NCBI GenBank assembly: GCA_003427395.1
Contig: BFEA01000626.1
Span: 606,152-654,745, forward strand
DNA length: 48,594 nt
Source: Chara braunii
Taxonomy: Eukaryota > Streptophyta > Charophyceae > Charales > Characeae
Direction of reading: 5' to 3'
How positions within the stretch are numbered: the stretch's first letter is position 1; every line of letters starts with the position of its first letter. A model generated the notes under the pieces. That model searched no databases, was not told where the DNA came from, and saw only the letters and a list, made by a program, of their open reading frames with translations. Shown in pieces: positions 20,430 to 30,963 of this stretch. A program made the translations under genes and the position numbers.

Positions 20430-20859
20430 TAATGGACAACGGAGATGATCTTCTACATTAACCACCACTATCTTCGTGTCTTGATTGATTGGTTCTATGA
20501 CTAACTTTCTTTCTCCAGACGGAGTTCGCAAGGTGGGCTTGGAAATGAAGCAAGTGGAGTTGCAGAACCCTTGTCAAACTCAAGTGGGCAACCAAGAGGT
20601 TGTCATTTCCACACATGCAGTCAAAGGTGTGCACACTACCTTTTACAAGGGCAAAATGATCACACACACGCTGAATTTCTATGTATTCGATAAGTGTCCT
20701 TTCAGCGCAGTTCTCGGATTGGGCTGGCTGAAGTCCCGATGCGTCAAAACTGAGTGGGCAAGTCCACTTTTCGTAGTACAAGATGCATTGGGGAACGAGC
20801 GTTCTGTCCTTTTGGATGAGAAGCACAAATCCCGAATGACTTTACTTAATGTCATGTGA
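20430..20859 (+). pseudogene. Ty3/gypsy aspartic protease region, degenerate (copy 1)
   Basis: The region matches the better preserved copy at 40920-41340: LQNPCQTQVGNQEVVIS, THTLNFYVFDKCPFSAVLGL and GWLKSRCVKTEWASPLFVV. The active-site neighbourhood lies near 20488 and is broken by stops where the second copy has LIDNG. The fold is a retropepsin that cleaves the polyprotein. The frame ends at 20859. No reverse transcriptase follows, so this copy is cut off. Confidence 0.6.
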
Positions 20860-21650
20860 TTCTGCAAGAAGTGGCGGAGGCGAGGCGAATGAACAATTGT
20901 ACCTAGTCTTTGTTCACCCTCCACGTGCCTTCTACTTATGCTGCTAGTACTAGTATTTTGCATGATGTGACTACTTCAATTCCCTCTACTTCTACCTCTG
21001 TGGCGGAGGTGCAAGGCGGACTTCCATGCATGCTCAGAAGCAACATTTGCCTAGTCTGTATGGCTAGCAGGACTTGAATCCACAAGGTCGAAGCGCCACC
21101 AGATCCTAAGTGGCCCACGTTTGGTGTTTTTTATTCCTACATGGAGGCTTACTACTCCAGACCTAGGATGAACCGACGTGTCGTGCATGAATGTAGTTAT
21201 GGGAGTGACTCCTAAAGAATATATCTCCCGACTATGACTCCAGGAGCATTTGACATGGCGTGAACGGATCTAGTCAACCTAGCGGCCAAAGACCTCACCA
21301 AGCGTGCAAAGACAACACCTGCAGATAAGTCTTTTCAACGCAAACGGTCCAAAAGCAGTAATCAGCTTGCCCTGCACGAACGTCGGAGGTTGAGGACCAG
21401 TCATATGTGGATGATCTGCCTCTAAATGATGATCTAGAAAAACGGACTCCAATGCGGGCTGTTCTACATCAGCCCTTGAGTCTGATATGAATGAGGACGA
21501 AAATGTAATGCCTTTAGAAAGACCTTCAAGCTGTGTAGGCCTTTTGTACGGGGACGGGCCGAACAATCTTATGTACGATCGTCCGTTCGGCCCCCGCGAC
21601 CTCCATACGAGCCGTACGTACAACCTTTGACGTCCCCTACATGGCCTTCC
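20860..21650. other. Unassigned sequence after the gypsy protease
   Basis: No recognisable domain. It may include a worn linker between protease and reverse transcriptase of copy 1, but no motif confirms it. Confidence 0.3.
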
Positions 21651-21831
21651 AGGGGGGTGGGGTGGGGGGGGGGGGGGGCAAAAGGAAAACGGGGGGGTGG
21701 GGGGGGGTACCCCACCCCCTCTCGAGGGGAAAAAAAAAAAAAAAAAAAAACTTATTTTGGGGTTTAAAAAAAATAAAATTTGATTGATTGATTGATTGAT
21801 TGATGGGTTGATTGACGGGTTGATTGATGGG

Positions 21832-21865
<34 letters not shown>

Positions 21866-22000
21866 ATAAAAGAAAAGAACAGAAAAAAAATGTGCGCAAA
21901 CAGATAAACACATGCACACACAAATAAGCGCACACATACACATGCACGCAAGCACATACACACATACGTTGCACACACACACACGCGCGCGTGCGCGCTG
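21651..22000. repeat. G-run, A-tract, (GATT)n and CA-rich cluster at the left edge of unit D
   Basis: Runs of 7 to 16 G (about 21653-21709) with potential to form G-quadruplexes are followed by about 20 A (21730-21750), a GATT repeat with GGGTT variants (about 21780-21867), and imperfect CA-rich DNA to 21984. On the other side of unit D, CA and CT runs and a CAAT repeat (30160-30475) lie in mirror order. Confidence 0.8.
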
Positions 22001-22416
22001 TCGAGCGCATTGGTCCCGCAGGGCGACCCTCCCGACCGCGTCACAGAGGATTTCGTATAGGTCTTTTATCCTTTATCGCGGTGCAATGAAGCTTTCGTCG
22101 CCGCTTTGGCCGAGTGCACCAGCCATTCCTCTCGCAATCCCCTATGGCAGGATAGGACCACGCGAGGTACAACTTACCTCCACCTGCGGGAGTTGTTACC
22201 ATCCCTTAGATGGGCGTATCCCCGTCGAGCTACCGAACCATGTGTGAAAGCTAATCAGTTGCAATCGCAGAGGTGGCCCAGGCGAGGGCGTTCCTCGTGC
22301 GCTGTAGCAAAACGGGTACGCGCAGTCCCACGCCCCTATCAGACCCGTACACGAATCGACGCACAAGGATGCTGAAATCCCAAGCGCGACTCAATGTCGG
22401 TTGACTAGGACACGTC
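21999..22416 (-). repeat. Terminal box, copy 4 (unit D)
   Basis: On the minus strand this copy begins GTCCTAGTCAACCGACA and shares GTAGCTCGACGGGGATACGCCC and TCGGGAGGGTC with copy 3. The terminal hairpin (22012-22028) keeps GGTC/GACC plus two more G-C pairs with a bulge and is followed by ATGCGCTCGACAG. Confidence 0.8.
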
Positions 22417-23689
22417 CTTCTTACCACACGTTACACCACACCAAAGCAAAAAGTCAGATCACTCACACAAAACAAAACACTCCTACTCTCTTTAGTATCA
22501 GACCCATAACTTTTCCAACACAGAATCGGTTAGGCGTCGCGTGCGAGACTCAAGATAAAACCACGTGGACACAGGGTTTTCTCATATCGATTGGCCATGC
22601 ATGAATACGCAAGCAATCACAATGATGGCGTACTATGTAGTACCCATAATTGTGTGGCCATCGATGATCTCGAGGGTCACGTTCGACACTCAAGTGTCAG
22701 CTGACACTCGCCTTGAGGGGTTAATCTCTCGACGCTAGACAATTGCCATGGCGGTTGAGAACCACACTCTCTTTTGCACTCTGCGCAGAGTGGGTGGTAC
22801 ATATGCTCCTGCCTGTTGTGGCAGTTTACCCTTATGGCCATGGAGACAAGTTTCATCATCCAGGGCCTGGAAAGAAGCCAAGGCGATGACTTTGACGGCT
22901 CCCATGAACTTCAACGTCCAACTATCATAAATCTAAAAAGCAAAAGGGAAAAGAAGGTCTCCCTTTTCTCTCAACGCATAATCCATTAAACCTTTACGCA
23001 CGGTCATCGTAGATCGCGCAAACACTTGAGGCATACATATATACATATATAGAGGGTTATAAAACATGGGACGATCATGTCTCACAATCACAATGAGACT
23101 CCTTTCAACCATGTATATGTGATCGCAGCAATCAAATCCAGAGTCCGAACCACAAACATATCTACAATCACATCAAAGATTCAACCAAAAGTCCACGCAC
23201 TACACGAGGTCAACTTCAACCACTCTCTGCCCTCATACCCCTCGCTTTAGCCCACACAAGCCCCAACCTTGTCCAACCTTCCATAATAAAAATACTATCT
23301 TTGTTAAATGATCATTCAATAAAGTCCGGGTGAAAACCCAACGAAACAAATCAAACCACAGGGGCTAAAACCTTTAGGTTGAGTGACGACAAATCGATAA
23401 CCGACATGTTATCAGTGATAACAGAAGATGATCCTCGTGGGATCAAGTTGAAACTAGTCCAATCCTCAATTGAAGTGCTAAAAAAGAACACGTAATACAA
23501 CACAGGCCAATGCACAAGGTCGGACTATAAGTGTACAGAGAATGAACCCCAATATCACATTCTCTCTCAAAGTTTTCTCATAACTAAGTCCAAGTCTACC
23601 TTTAAGCAAGTGGCTGAGGAAAGGAAGACCTTTGGCAGCATCTCCCCCATACAGGGTGGTTCCCCATAATCTTTCCTACCAAAATATAA
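22417..23689 (-). other. Part of unit D between box 4 and its tandem array
   Basis: No gene is seen. Segments at 23040-23260 and 23395-23455 match unit C at 15840-16060 and 15643-15712 in reverse. The short frames at 22401-22989 have no recognisable content. Confidence 0.5.
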
Positions 23690-24230
23690 TCTAACACCTC
23701 TAAACTAAGAAAATTTCGGGAGCGCTTCCCATAAAAAAGTACCTTTTCATAATTTATACTCATCCGAATATGAAAATAGAAATGGTCCTCAACTTTAGAA
23801 TTCAATTTTTGTCGAGCTCCTTAAATTAGTAAAAATTTGGCCAGCATCTTCTTTAGAGAAGAAGACTTCCCAAGATTATACCAAGTCAGATAAGAACTCG
23901 AAATAAGACTTGAGTTCCTACCAAGATAAAATTTAACTAACTCCTTATATTTGTAGAAATTTTGACAACACTCTCTCTAGAGAAGTGTCATTCCAAAACT
24001 TATACAAAGCTAAGTACAAAACCTGAAAATGATCTTAACTTCCCAAAGTCAGATTTTGTCTAACTCCCAGATTTAGCAAAAATTCGGGCAGCACTTCCCC
24101 TAGAAAAGAAGTTTTCTAGATTCTTACTAAGTCAGATACAAAACTTGGACAAAAGTCGAACATTGAGAGGCCAAAATTTAACTAACTCCTTGGTTTTGTA
24201 AAAAGTATGACCGCGCTTTCCGTAGAGAAG
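23690..24230 (-). repeat. 122 bp tandem array, five copies (unit D)
   Basis: Reverse complements of the GCTGCCGAAATTT-type motif start at about 23709, 23828, 23953, 24076 and 24196, giving spacings of 119-125 bp. Copy number and alternating types agree with the array in unit C. Confidence 0.75.
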
Positions 24231-24644
24231 GTAACTTTATAAAATTTATACAAAACCATGTAAAATAAATGATCCAAAAAAATACAAGAATTGAACCAAG
24301 TAAAATAAAGTTAGCTCAGAAAATGCAAGAATTGCACTAACTCTTATAACTCTAGCATGTTGCGAGCAACCAAAGCAACTACCTATCAAACTGAAACTCA
24401 GACTACGTACAACTCTCACTCAACCACATGCAAGTCCATACCACAGTGGTAGGTACTCTCATCCAGTCTCAAGGTTAAACCTTGTCAACATTAGTTCTTA
24501 GTCTTTCAATGATTTATCAATTTCCCCCCAGCTTACAAAAGGCGTAGAGCTAGACCATTCAACTTAGAAACAAATCTAGCTTCGCCGTTGAATATACACA
24601 AACACCGGGTCCAATTACTTTTCTCTTCTTTGGGCACGTGACTA

Positions 24645-24841
24645 CAGTCTTCCCCCGAACAAAACGCACGTATGTACTATTCAACTTTCCGTGGAAAAGT
24701 TAATTTCTCAAAGTCGGCCCTTGAAATCCAAATAGTACGCACGTTGAAATAGTACGCACGTATGGTCTATTTGAATAGTACGCACATATGTTCTATTCGA
24801 ACAGACGGGTGTTCTCTTCAAATAGAACATATGGGTGTCGG

Positions 24842-24899
<58 letters not shown>

Positions 24900-25243
24900 A
24901 AACCGTCCTATTGCTCCTGCCTGCTAGCTCCCGCCTGCTCACTCCCTCCCAATTGCTCCCGCCTGGTTTCTTGACAGGCTGTTGTGTTTTTTTTCTTTTT
25001 TCTTTTTTATTTTCTTTTTACATGTGGACTATTTCTCGATTTATGCCTGTCACCCTTGCTTAGAGGCCGCTAATCCCGAAGGATAAGTACAGATTCAGGG
25101 TACTAATTTTTTTGGGGCCCCATTTTCCGAAAGTTGGTACCCTGTATCCGTAGCATAACGCACGTGCGTTATATTTGAATAGAACGCACCCCGCGCGTTC
25201 TATTCGTAATTAACGAACGTGCGTTTTGTTCGGGGGAAGACTG
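24645..25243. mobile_element. Tc1/mariner-type MITE, 599 bp
   Basis: Terminal inverted repeats of 27 bp are identical (24645-24671 and 25217-25243), beginning CAGTCTTCCCCCGAACAAAA. TA flanks each end (24643-24644 and 25244-25245). The ends are rich in variants of AATAGTACGCACG, and the middle has CT and CA microsatellites (24841-24898). No transposase frame is present. Unit C keeps the uninterrupted site, GGCCTAGTCACGTGCCC at 14361-14377, with a single TA. Identical ends suggest a recent insertion. Confidence 0.85.
24841..24898. repeat. (CT)n(CA)n microsatellite inside the MITE
   Basis: About nine CT units are followed by about nineteen CA units. Confidence 0.9.
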
Positions 25244-25921
25244 TAGGCCATTCAACTTAGAACAAAGCCTAGTCGCCCTGATCTGTTTAAGTAGCCAAGT
25301 TATATATATTTTTATGCCCTTGGTCTTTTAAGGTAGCATAAGATTGAACCATTCAACTTACAAACAAGGTTCAGTCTGCCCCGTTTTACCATCAATTGAT
25401 ATTCTTAATTAATACTCTTTTCATTATGATAAGCTATAGTCAGACCAGTCAACTTAGAAAAAAAAGTCTTACTAGCATGTTCATAAGTAAAATAATAATA
25501 GAGTATAAATAAAACTATTCCTTGGTTCCAACATGTGCGTGGTTCCAAACCAAACCATTCAACTTAGAAACAAAGCTTGGTCCTTCGTCTAATCTCCCTC
25601 AGAATAAACAAAAGGTAGCCTTCGCCATTCAACCTAGAAACAAAGGTCAAACCTCCTTTTTCAAAAACCATAAAGAAACATAAGGAGATTGGGTCATTCA
25701 ACTTAGAAACAAAGCCTAATCCCTCTCAGAAAATCCCAAAATAAACCAAAGGCGACCAAGCCATTCGACTTAGAAACAAAGTTTGGTCCCTAAAAAATGC
25801 AATCACAAGCAGCCCTCGCAAGTCAGAGCAACCATACCATCCAACTTAGGAACAAAGTCTGGTCCTCCAGGCAGTCAAAATAAACATAGCACTGGGCCAT
25901 TCAACTTCGAAACTAAGCCCA

Positions 25922-28376
25922 ACCTTTGGTTGACCCAGACAATCATAAGCAAACCACCTTCCTCCCGCCTTCCCCCAATTCACAACCCATTTTCAATCTG
26001 AATTCAATCAAGCAACAAAAATGAAATTGAGATTGTGCATACATTCCTTTACTTAACTCTGATTTAAGTCAAGAAAGTCAAATATAAACTCAATAGGGAT
26101 GAATGTAGTATACTCAGTCAAACTATGGAAATATATACAGGTAAGGGTTTCAACTGGGTTTATAGAAGGAGACGAAGATTACCACTACGTTCCCTGCCTC
26201 TGAAACCTCACCTAGGTTCCTACAAAGGTCCTGCAATCGGTGGGGCAATCCTCCCACAGAGGCCTTGGCATGGATTATGGGTTTCAATCCTGCTTGCCGC
26301 CTTCCTCTCCGAACCAAAGACTAGACAGGGAGTAAGAAAGATAGAGATAGAACCTTTTAGTTTCTTAGATCCAAGGGAGGTGCACTTAGACTCGCGTGAG
26401 AGGACCTTGATTCCTCGATGCGCTTGAGGCCCCACAATGGCGGCAAAAAATCGCAATAAGGCGGTCAAACTGAAGTCAAACTGCCAACCGTTGGCTCTCT
26501 GGTGATTCTCCTGATCATAGCAAAGACCCCCTTTCAATGACTCGGTCGCTCCGCCGTGCTTCGTGGCCCGAAATGCACTGGCCACAACTCAAGATACGGG
26601 ATATGTATCAAAAACAAAGTCTTCTCCCTCTCCGTAGTGGAGCAACAACGCGGTCTGGCTGGCCTCGCAGGTGCAGCACGCCACCCAACAGATAATCCTG
26701 TGTTCCGCAGTTGACCCCCTGCCGCTCCAGCTAATGTGATGAACAGCCCTCAGGCTAGCAGGTAGGATCCGCAACCTCACAACCGAGCTTACTCTGCTGG
26801 GCACGATATGATGGGCCGCGCACCGGCAGCAAGCAAATCTTCGGCTCCACAACTTGCTCCTCACTCCTTCGGCCCGCAAGTGAGTCGTGCACCAGCCCGC
26901 AGGCAATCCTGCAACCCCACCAAGAAAGTCTTGAAGCCCCACGACTGGTCTTCAGTAATTTCTCATGACAAGGTGGGCAGCACACCGCCCATAGGTAAGT
27001 TTCCAGCTCTGCCGCTCGCTTCACCAAACCCTTCGGTCAATAGGACAGGCAATGCAGCCAACAGGTAAGCCTCTAAGCCTTGCGATTGTCTTTTCGCCAC
27101 TTTTAACGCCGAAATAAATGGCGTCGAGCTGCGTGCGCAACAACTGTACACAATTACCATATATGACCGCACTCCCCCCCTCTTTGTTGGCACTCCGGTT
27201 TTATCGAATCTGGCCGCGACTTTGGCCAGATACGGGCAACTAGAAAATTGTCCGGATCTGCCTTTTATTCAACAAAATAACCTCACATCCAGAAGTCGGG
27301 ATACACGCCATGCATTAACTCTAAAATTACCATGGCTATCCGAGTGGTAGGGAGTTCAGAGAGGACGTACAGAAGAATGGGTTTTAGTTCCACAGTGCAC
27401 AGTGTTCACACAAAACGTGCATGGCTTAGTCTTGGAAACAAGCGCCTCACTACTGGCAGGATCGACCAGGTGGCAGGTGTTGCTGGTTGTCACAGGGGGA
27501 TTCAAACTCACGCCTGCAATTCGACATCCTCATGAATGCATGAACCGAGCAGCCCACCAATGTGCAAAGCGAGGGGGAATCTTTCGCAGGAACATGGGGA
27601 GATACACCCATGCCTCAACACCCGTTATGCAGCGATTGCGACCAAACGTTCACTACGACAGGTACGCGACCTTGTGCTTTCTACTGCACACTCACCCTCC
27701 TTTCGCTTGGCCTGCATCTGCCCATCACCACACTCAAGTACACCCTCAACGATTCGTATTAGGCGGATGGGACAACCACGATCTGCTACGACTCTCGACC
27801 CGTAGCCAATCATTGGTCGTGACCTCTCCCCCTTCTTAACTCGCCTTATTCCCTTCTCCTGCTATTCCTCCTCTCTATGCTAGTCCTCCCCTCTCTCATT
27901 TTGACAGCCCGTTCGAGTGTCGATTAACCCCTCTGCTAAAACACGGAAGTACCCACTGTTTTCCAGCCATGTGCGCAGAGAGATAGGGAGCGACTACTTC
28001 ATCGATAGGACAAGCAAATTCGGAACGAATCTTTTCTTAAAAGGTGAGAAGATACACTTCACATTTATGTAACAATGAACTACTCCCCCGGGCACAACTC
28101 CTACTCGTCATATCTCAAAACCTACCGACTAATAACCAAAAATAACCTTATAATCACCTTCGCAGCCATGAAAATCCCCTATCTAGTACTTTCTCCTATC
28201 TGTTTTCATCGAGCAATGAGCGAGATCAACTGTTTTTCATGTCTTCTTCCTCTTTCCCGTCGACACCTCCATGCATCTCTTTTTCTACTAACCTCCCCGT
28301 CTACTAATCTACTGTCAAAACTATCGTAACCATCGCGCTCGCCCACCCCAAAAACACTACGAACGAGACTCTATTC
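25922..28376 (-). other. Unit D, promoter-side module and unassigned sequence
   Basis: The module about 26170-26585 is the inverted homologue of 13172-13447, and the TATAAAC at 26164-26158 (minus) corresponds to 13464. From 26590 to 28376 no gene is recognised. Frames on both strands overlap and have no known domain. GCAACC- and CAGCAGG-type words recur around 26680-27080 without a clear period. Confidence 0.45.
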
Positions 28377-28400
28377 GCCCGTTTCCGTCGAGAAACGGGC
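28377..28400. other. Hairpin GCCCGTTTC/GAAACGGGC
   Basis: A perfect 9 bp stem has a 6-base loop. Read on the minus strand, the loop side TCTCGACGGAA resembles TTCTTGACGAA of the unit C hairpins at 11435 and 11634. Confidence 0.7.
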
Positions 28401-28849
28401 GCGCAATCTTCTCTCCCCTTCGCCACTTCGTTTTTGTTGCCTCCACCTTCTCCGACTTCGCCTGCATGCACCCGGTGCAATTTCCCATCCGGGTTCATCC
28501 CTGCCGTTGCTGCCTCAATTCTCCCTTGTCCGCTCTCCTTCGCCCGACTAACGCTGCGTCCCGACATTGCTCGGTGGTTGGGGGCTCCGCAGCAGACTGA
28601 TCAGTTGTTCCCTGCTCTAGCTAACCAGCAGGGAAGGATTGAAAGGAACCAGCTACTGAAATGCTCAGTTCGATTATTCTTTCCCCCGCTATACCCTGTC
28701 CGACTGCCGATCTGCAGCAGTACCGCTGCGAATCTCCACAGGGAGTTTCCCCTGGCCCGCTCTGCTCAGGCAGCGTTGACCACCTTTCGGGTCCCCAATG
28801 GGCAACCCACACATAAACAGTCTCGAAGTTTGGGGCGCGGGCCTGCTAC

Positions 28850-29990
28850 AACCCTGTAGCGTGAGCCTTGGTAAGCGCGTCCCGATGCAGATCTTGGTGT
28901 TGGCAGCAAATATCCAAATGAAAACTTTGAAGGCCCGAAGTGGAGAACGGTCCGATGGGACTGGCCGCATGCAGCCTGCTACCTCGCCATTGTGCCCTGG
29001 CCTCGCCTCGCTCAGGCTTAGTATACCAGTGGGTCCCTGCGGCATGCTCACATCCAAACCTCTCACACCAGACTCGCAATTGGTGGGCGGTACACTCGCA
29101 AAGGGCCCACGCCACCTAGGTTTCTTCCGGCTCGCATGCTAATCACCCACCGGCTCGCATGCACATTGGACTCCTCGGTCCGTGTCTCAAGACGGGAAGG
29201 ATAGAGGAATTTTGCCAACATCTTGAACACGCAGGAACCCGTAGGTCAACCAAGGGAGGCCTCGACTACCATGATGGCCCCTAAATCCGGCGCTACCCCC
29301 GATTTAAAAGAGGGTCAAAACGTGAACGCAAATAATAATGATAATAAAATAATATTACATTTGAAAGGAACAACGCTGAGAAGGACGTTAGGCGGGGAAA
29401 AAGGGAACCGTTAGTACCTTTCCGGTCCCGCTGGCCGCAAAACCAAGGGGGAACTGCCCCGCCAGGCTCTCAACCCCTCGCCCTCTCCACGCCGTTCCAA
29501 TACCTCTGCGTTGTCGCCCGCTGGCCTCGATCCTTGAGCGTGAACACCGTAACCAATAGTGCTAGGCCCAAGGCTGAGTCTAGCACTAGAGGACATCTAT
29601 ATAGACAGTTACCGCGCAGCGTGCAGGTCCACCTGTAATGCTCCAAAGCCACTCCTTGGCCTATCAACCTTATTCACGGTCACCGACCTCCCGCACTCAC
29701 CGCGTGGCTTGCTTGTTTTCACGTTTCTACCCTTATTTTCAATCCGCTCATTATACCAAACCGGTGTTGCCGTCGACGACGCCCTCCACATGTACGTACA
29801 TGTAGCGCTCAAGCATACCAATCAAAATAAATATCATTTAATCCTAGTTTAATAAAAAATAATAATAAAAAATTGGTCGGCAACCACGTCGACTTTACAA
29901 TCATCAACAAGAGAAGGGATCACGCACGCCTTAAGTCTGCGCGCCCACACACTCTCTATTTCTAGTCAATCACTTAGGCAGCCTAATCGA
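28850..29990 (-). repeat. Head module of unit D
   Basis: The sequence matches two separated head modules: unit C 10830-11120 (at 29110-28850) and unit B 4868-5600 (at 29990-29150). That both are adjacent here supports a single ancestral head from which B and C each kept a part. Confidence 0.55.
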
Positions 29991-30067
29991 AACACAGTTG
30001 CGACTCATGCAGTGTACTCAAAACTTAAACCTAACTTATTTTTCGTCACTTGCAAAAACCAGGGCAG

Positions 30068-30085
30068 ATACCCTTGTAAGGGTAT
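30068..30085. other. 18 bp palindrome ATACCCTTGTAAGGGTAT
   Basis: The stem is ATACCCTT/AAGGGTAT with a two-base centre. The homologous place in unit B (about 5629-5649) has AATACCCT/AGGGTATT. The flanking words GTTGTCGG and CCAGGG are shared. Confidence 0.7.
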
Positions 30086-30099
30086 TCACACCGACAACG

Positions 30100-30203
30100 T
30101 GCACACCCACACCCACTCGCACACATGCGCGCATACATGCGGACACCCACACACACGCACATACAGAAGGGTGCGAGCGCGCACACACACACACACACAC
30201 ACA

Positions 30204-30284
<81 letters not shown>

Positions 30285-30480
30285 GCGCGCGCGCACATGT
30301 AGAGATAGAGACAGAGGAAGTTGCTCCCTCACACGACCTCGCGACTCTTTTTTTTGTTTTTTTTTTAATTTACCAATCAATCAAGCTATCTATTAGTCAA
30401 TCAATAAAACACTCAACCAATCAATCAGTCAACAATCAACGATCAATCAATCAATCAATCAACCAATCAATCTTTTCTTA
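30100..30480. repeat. (CA)n(CT)n and (CAAT)n cluster at the right edge of unit D
   Basis: CA runs (30104-30205) are followed by about 38 CT units (30206-30281), GCGCGC, a T tract, and CAAT repeats (30376-30471). Long frames here are simple-repeat artefacts on both strands. Confidence 0.9.
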
Positions 30481-30516
30481 TTTTTTTGCTTGTTTTTTAA
30501 TTTTTATAAATCGAAG

Positions 30517-30612
30517 TTAAACCACCACTACCTCAGAGCCTGTTTTTGCCGACCTTGAATTTCACTGCGCACCGAGTTTGTCGAGCCTAGGTCCCATTGT
30601 ATTTTCTTTTCT
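30517..30612 (+). repeat. Direct repeat, left copy (gypsy/other junction)
   Basis: AACCACCACTACCTC followed by GAGCCTGTTTTTG and TTTCACTGCGCACCGAGTTT recurs at 32085-32190. The first part matches the gypsy sequence just before the protease active site. The second part is not gypsy. The pair duplicates the same junction about 1.57 kb apart. Confidence 0.65.
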
Positions 30613-30675
30613 GGTACTCATCGGAAAAAAAAAAGAAAAAAAAAAAAGGAGAAAAGCAACGACGTTAGGGACGTC

Positions 30676-30963
30676 AAAGCAGCTATATACAGAACATTGG
30701 GTACCTATGAGAGTATGCTCTACCAAAGGGTGTTACTGCCCTCAGGAAACACGACCGTAGGAAACAAAAAAAAAAGAAAAAAGGAAAAAAAGGAAAAAAA
30801 GCCCAAGGGTATTTGGATGTGAAAGCAGCTGGATACAGAACATTGGGCACAAGTGAGAATATGCCCTCATAACGGGCGTTACGACCCTCAACAAAACACG
30901 ATTGTACGAGAAAAAAAAAAGCAAGAACAACAACAACTCTTTGGATGTAAAGTAGCTGGATAC
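30676..30963 (+). repeat. Tandem repeat with A-tracts next to the mitochondrial insert
   Basis: The word AAAG(C/T)AGCT(A/G)(T/G)ATACAG recurs at about 30676, 30822 and 30949. Two copies continue with AACATTGGG, and A-rich tracts lie between them. The third copy stops exactly where mitochondrial sequence begins, so the insert may have landed in the array. Confidence 0.65.

Larger units (their letters stand above)
24549..25921 (-). other. Hairpin array with a conserved loop, unit D
   Basis: The plus-strand core CATTCAACTTAGAAACAAA (or close variants) occurs ten times. Flanking stems differ but pair: GCTAGA/TCTAGC (24549-24580), TAGGC/GCCTA (25244-25271), GATTGAACC/GGTTCAGTC (25342-25376, one G-T), AGAC/GTCT (25442-25469), ACCAAAC/GCTTGGT (25549-25581, 6 of 7), an imperfect AGGT..CCTT stem (about 25614-25654), GATTGGGT/GCCTAATC (25687-25721, two G-T), GACCAAGC/GTTTGGTC (25754-25788, one G-T), ACCATAC/GTCTGGT (25831-25863, 6 of 7), and TGGGC/GCCCA (25893-25921). 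Spacing from the second member on is 60-110 bp. A MITE separates the first from the rest. Confidence 0.8.
21999..30090 (-). repeat. Unit D of the repeat family, inverted
   Basis: Read from 30090 down to 21999 the unit shows the head module (29990-29150 matching unit B; 29110-28850 matching unit C), a TTGACGA-type hairpin (28400), the TATA module (26585-26158), the hairpin array (25921-24549), the five-copy array (24230-23690), the conserved block near 23430, and box 4. It is collinear with unit C (10830-17182), so C and D form a very large imperfect inverted repeat separated by about 4.8 kb. It is longer than C partly because of a MITE (24645-25243). Confidence 0.6.

Noticed and set aside
21651-21710. 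Telomeric or rDNA-type G-rich repeat
   Set aside because: The runs are irregular G homopolymers without TTTAGGG or any unit structure.
24549-25921. CRISPR-like array of 19 bp repeats
   Set aside because: Spacing is irregular (60-110 bp), cores are diverged, each core has its own inverted flanks, and the sequence is a eukaryotic repeat with an inverted homologue.
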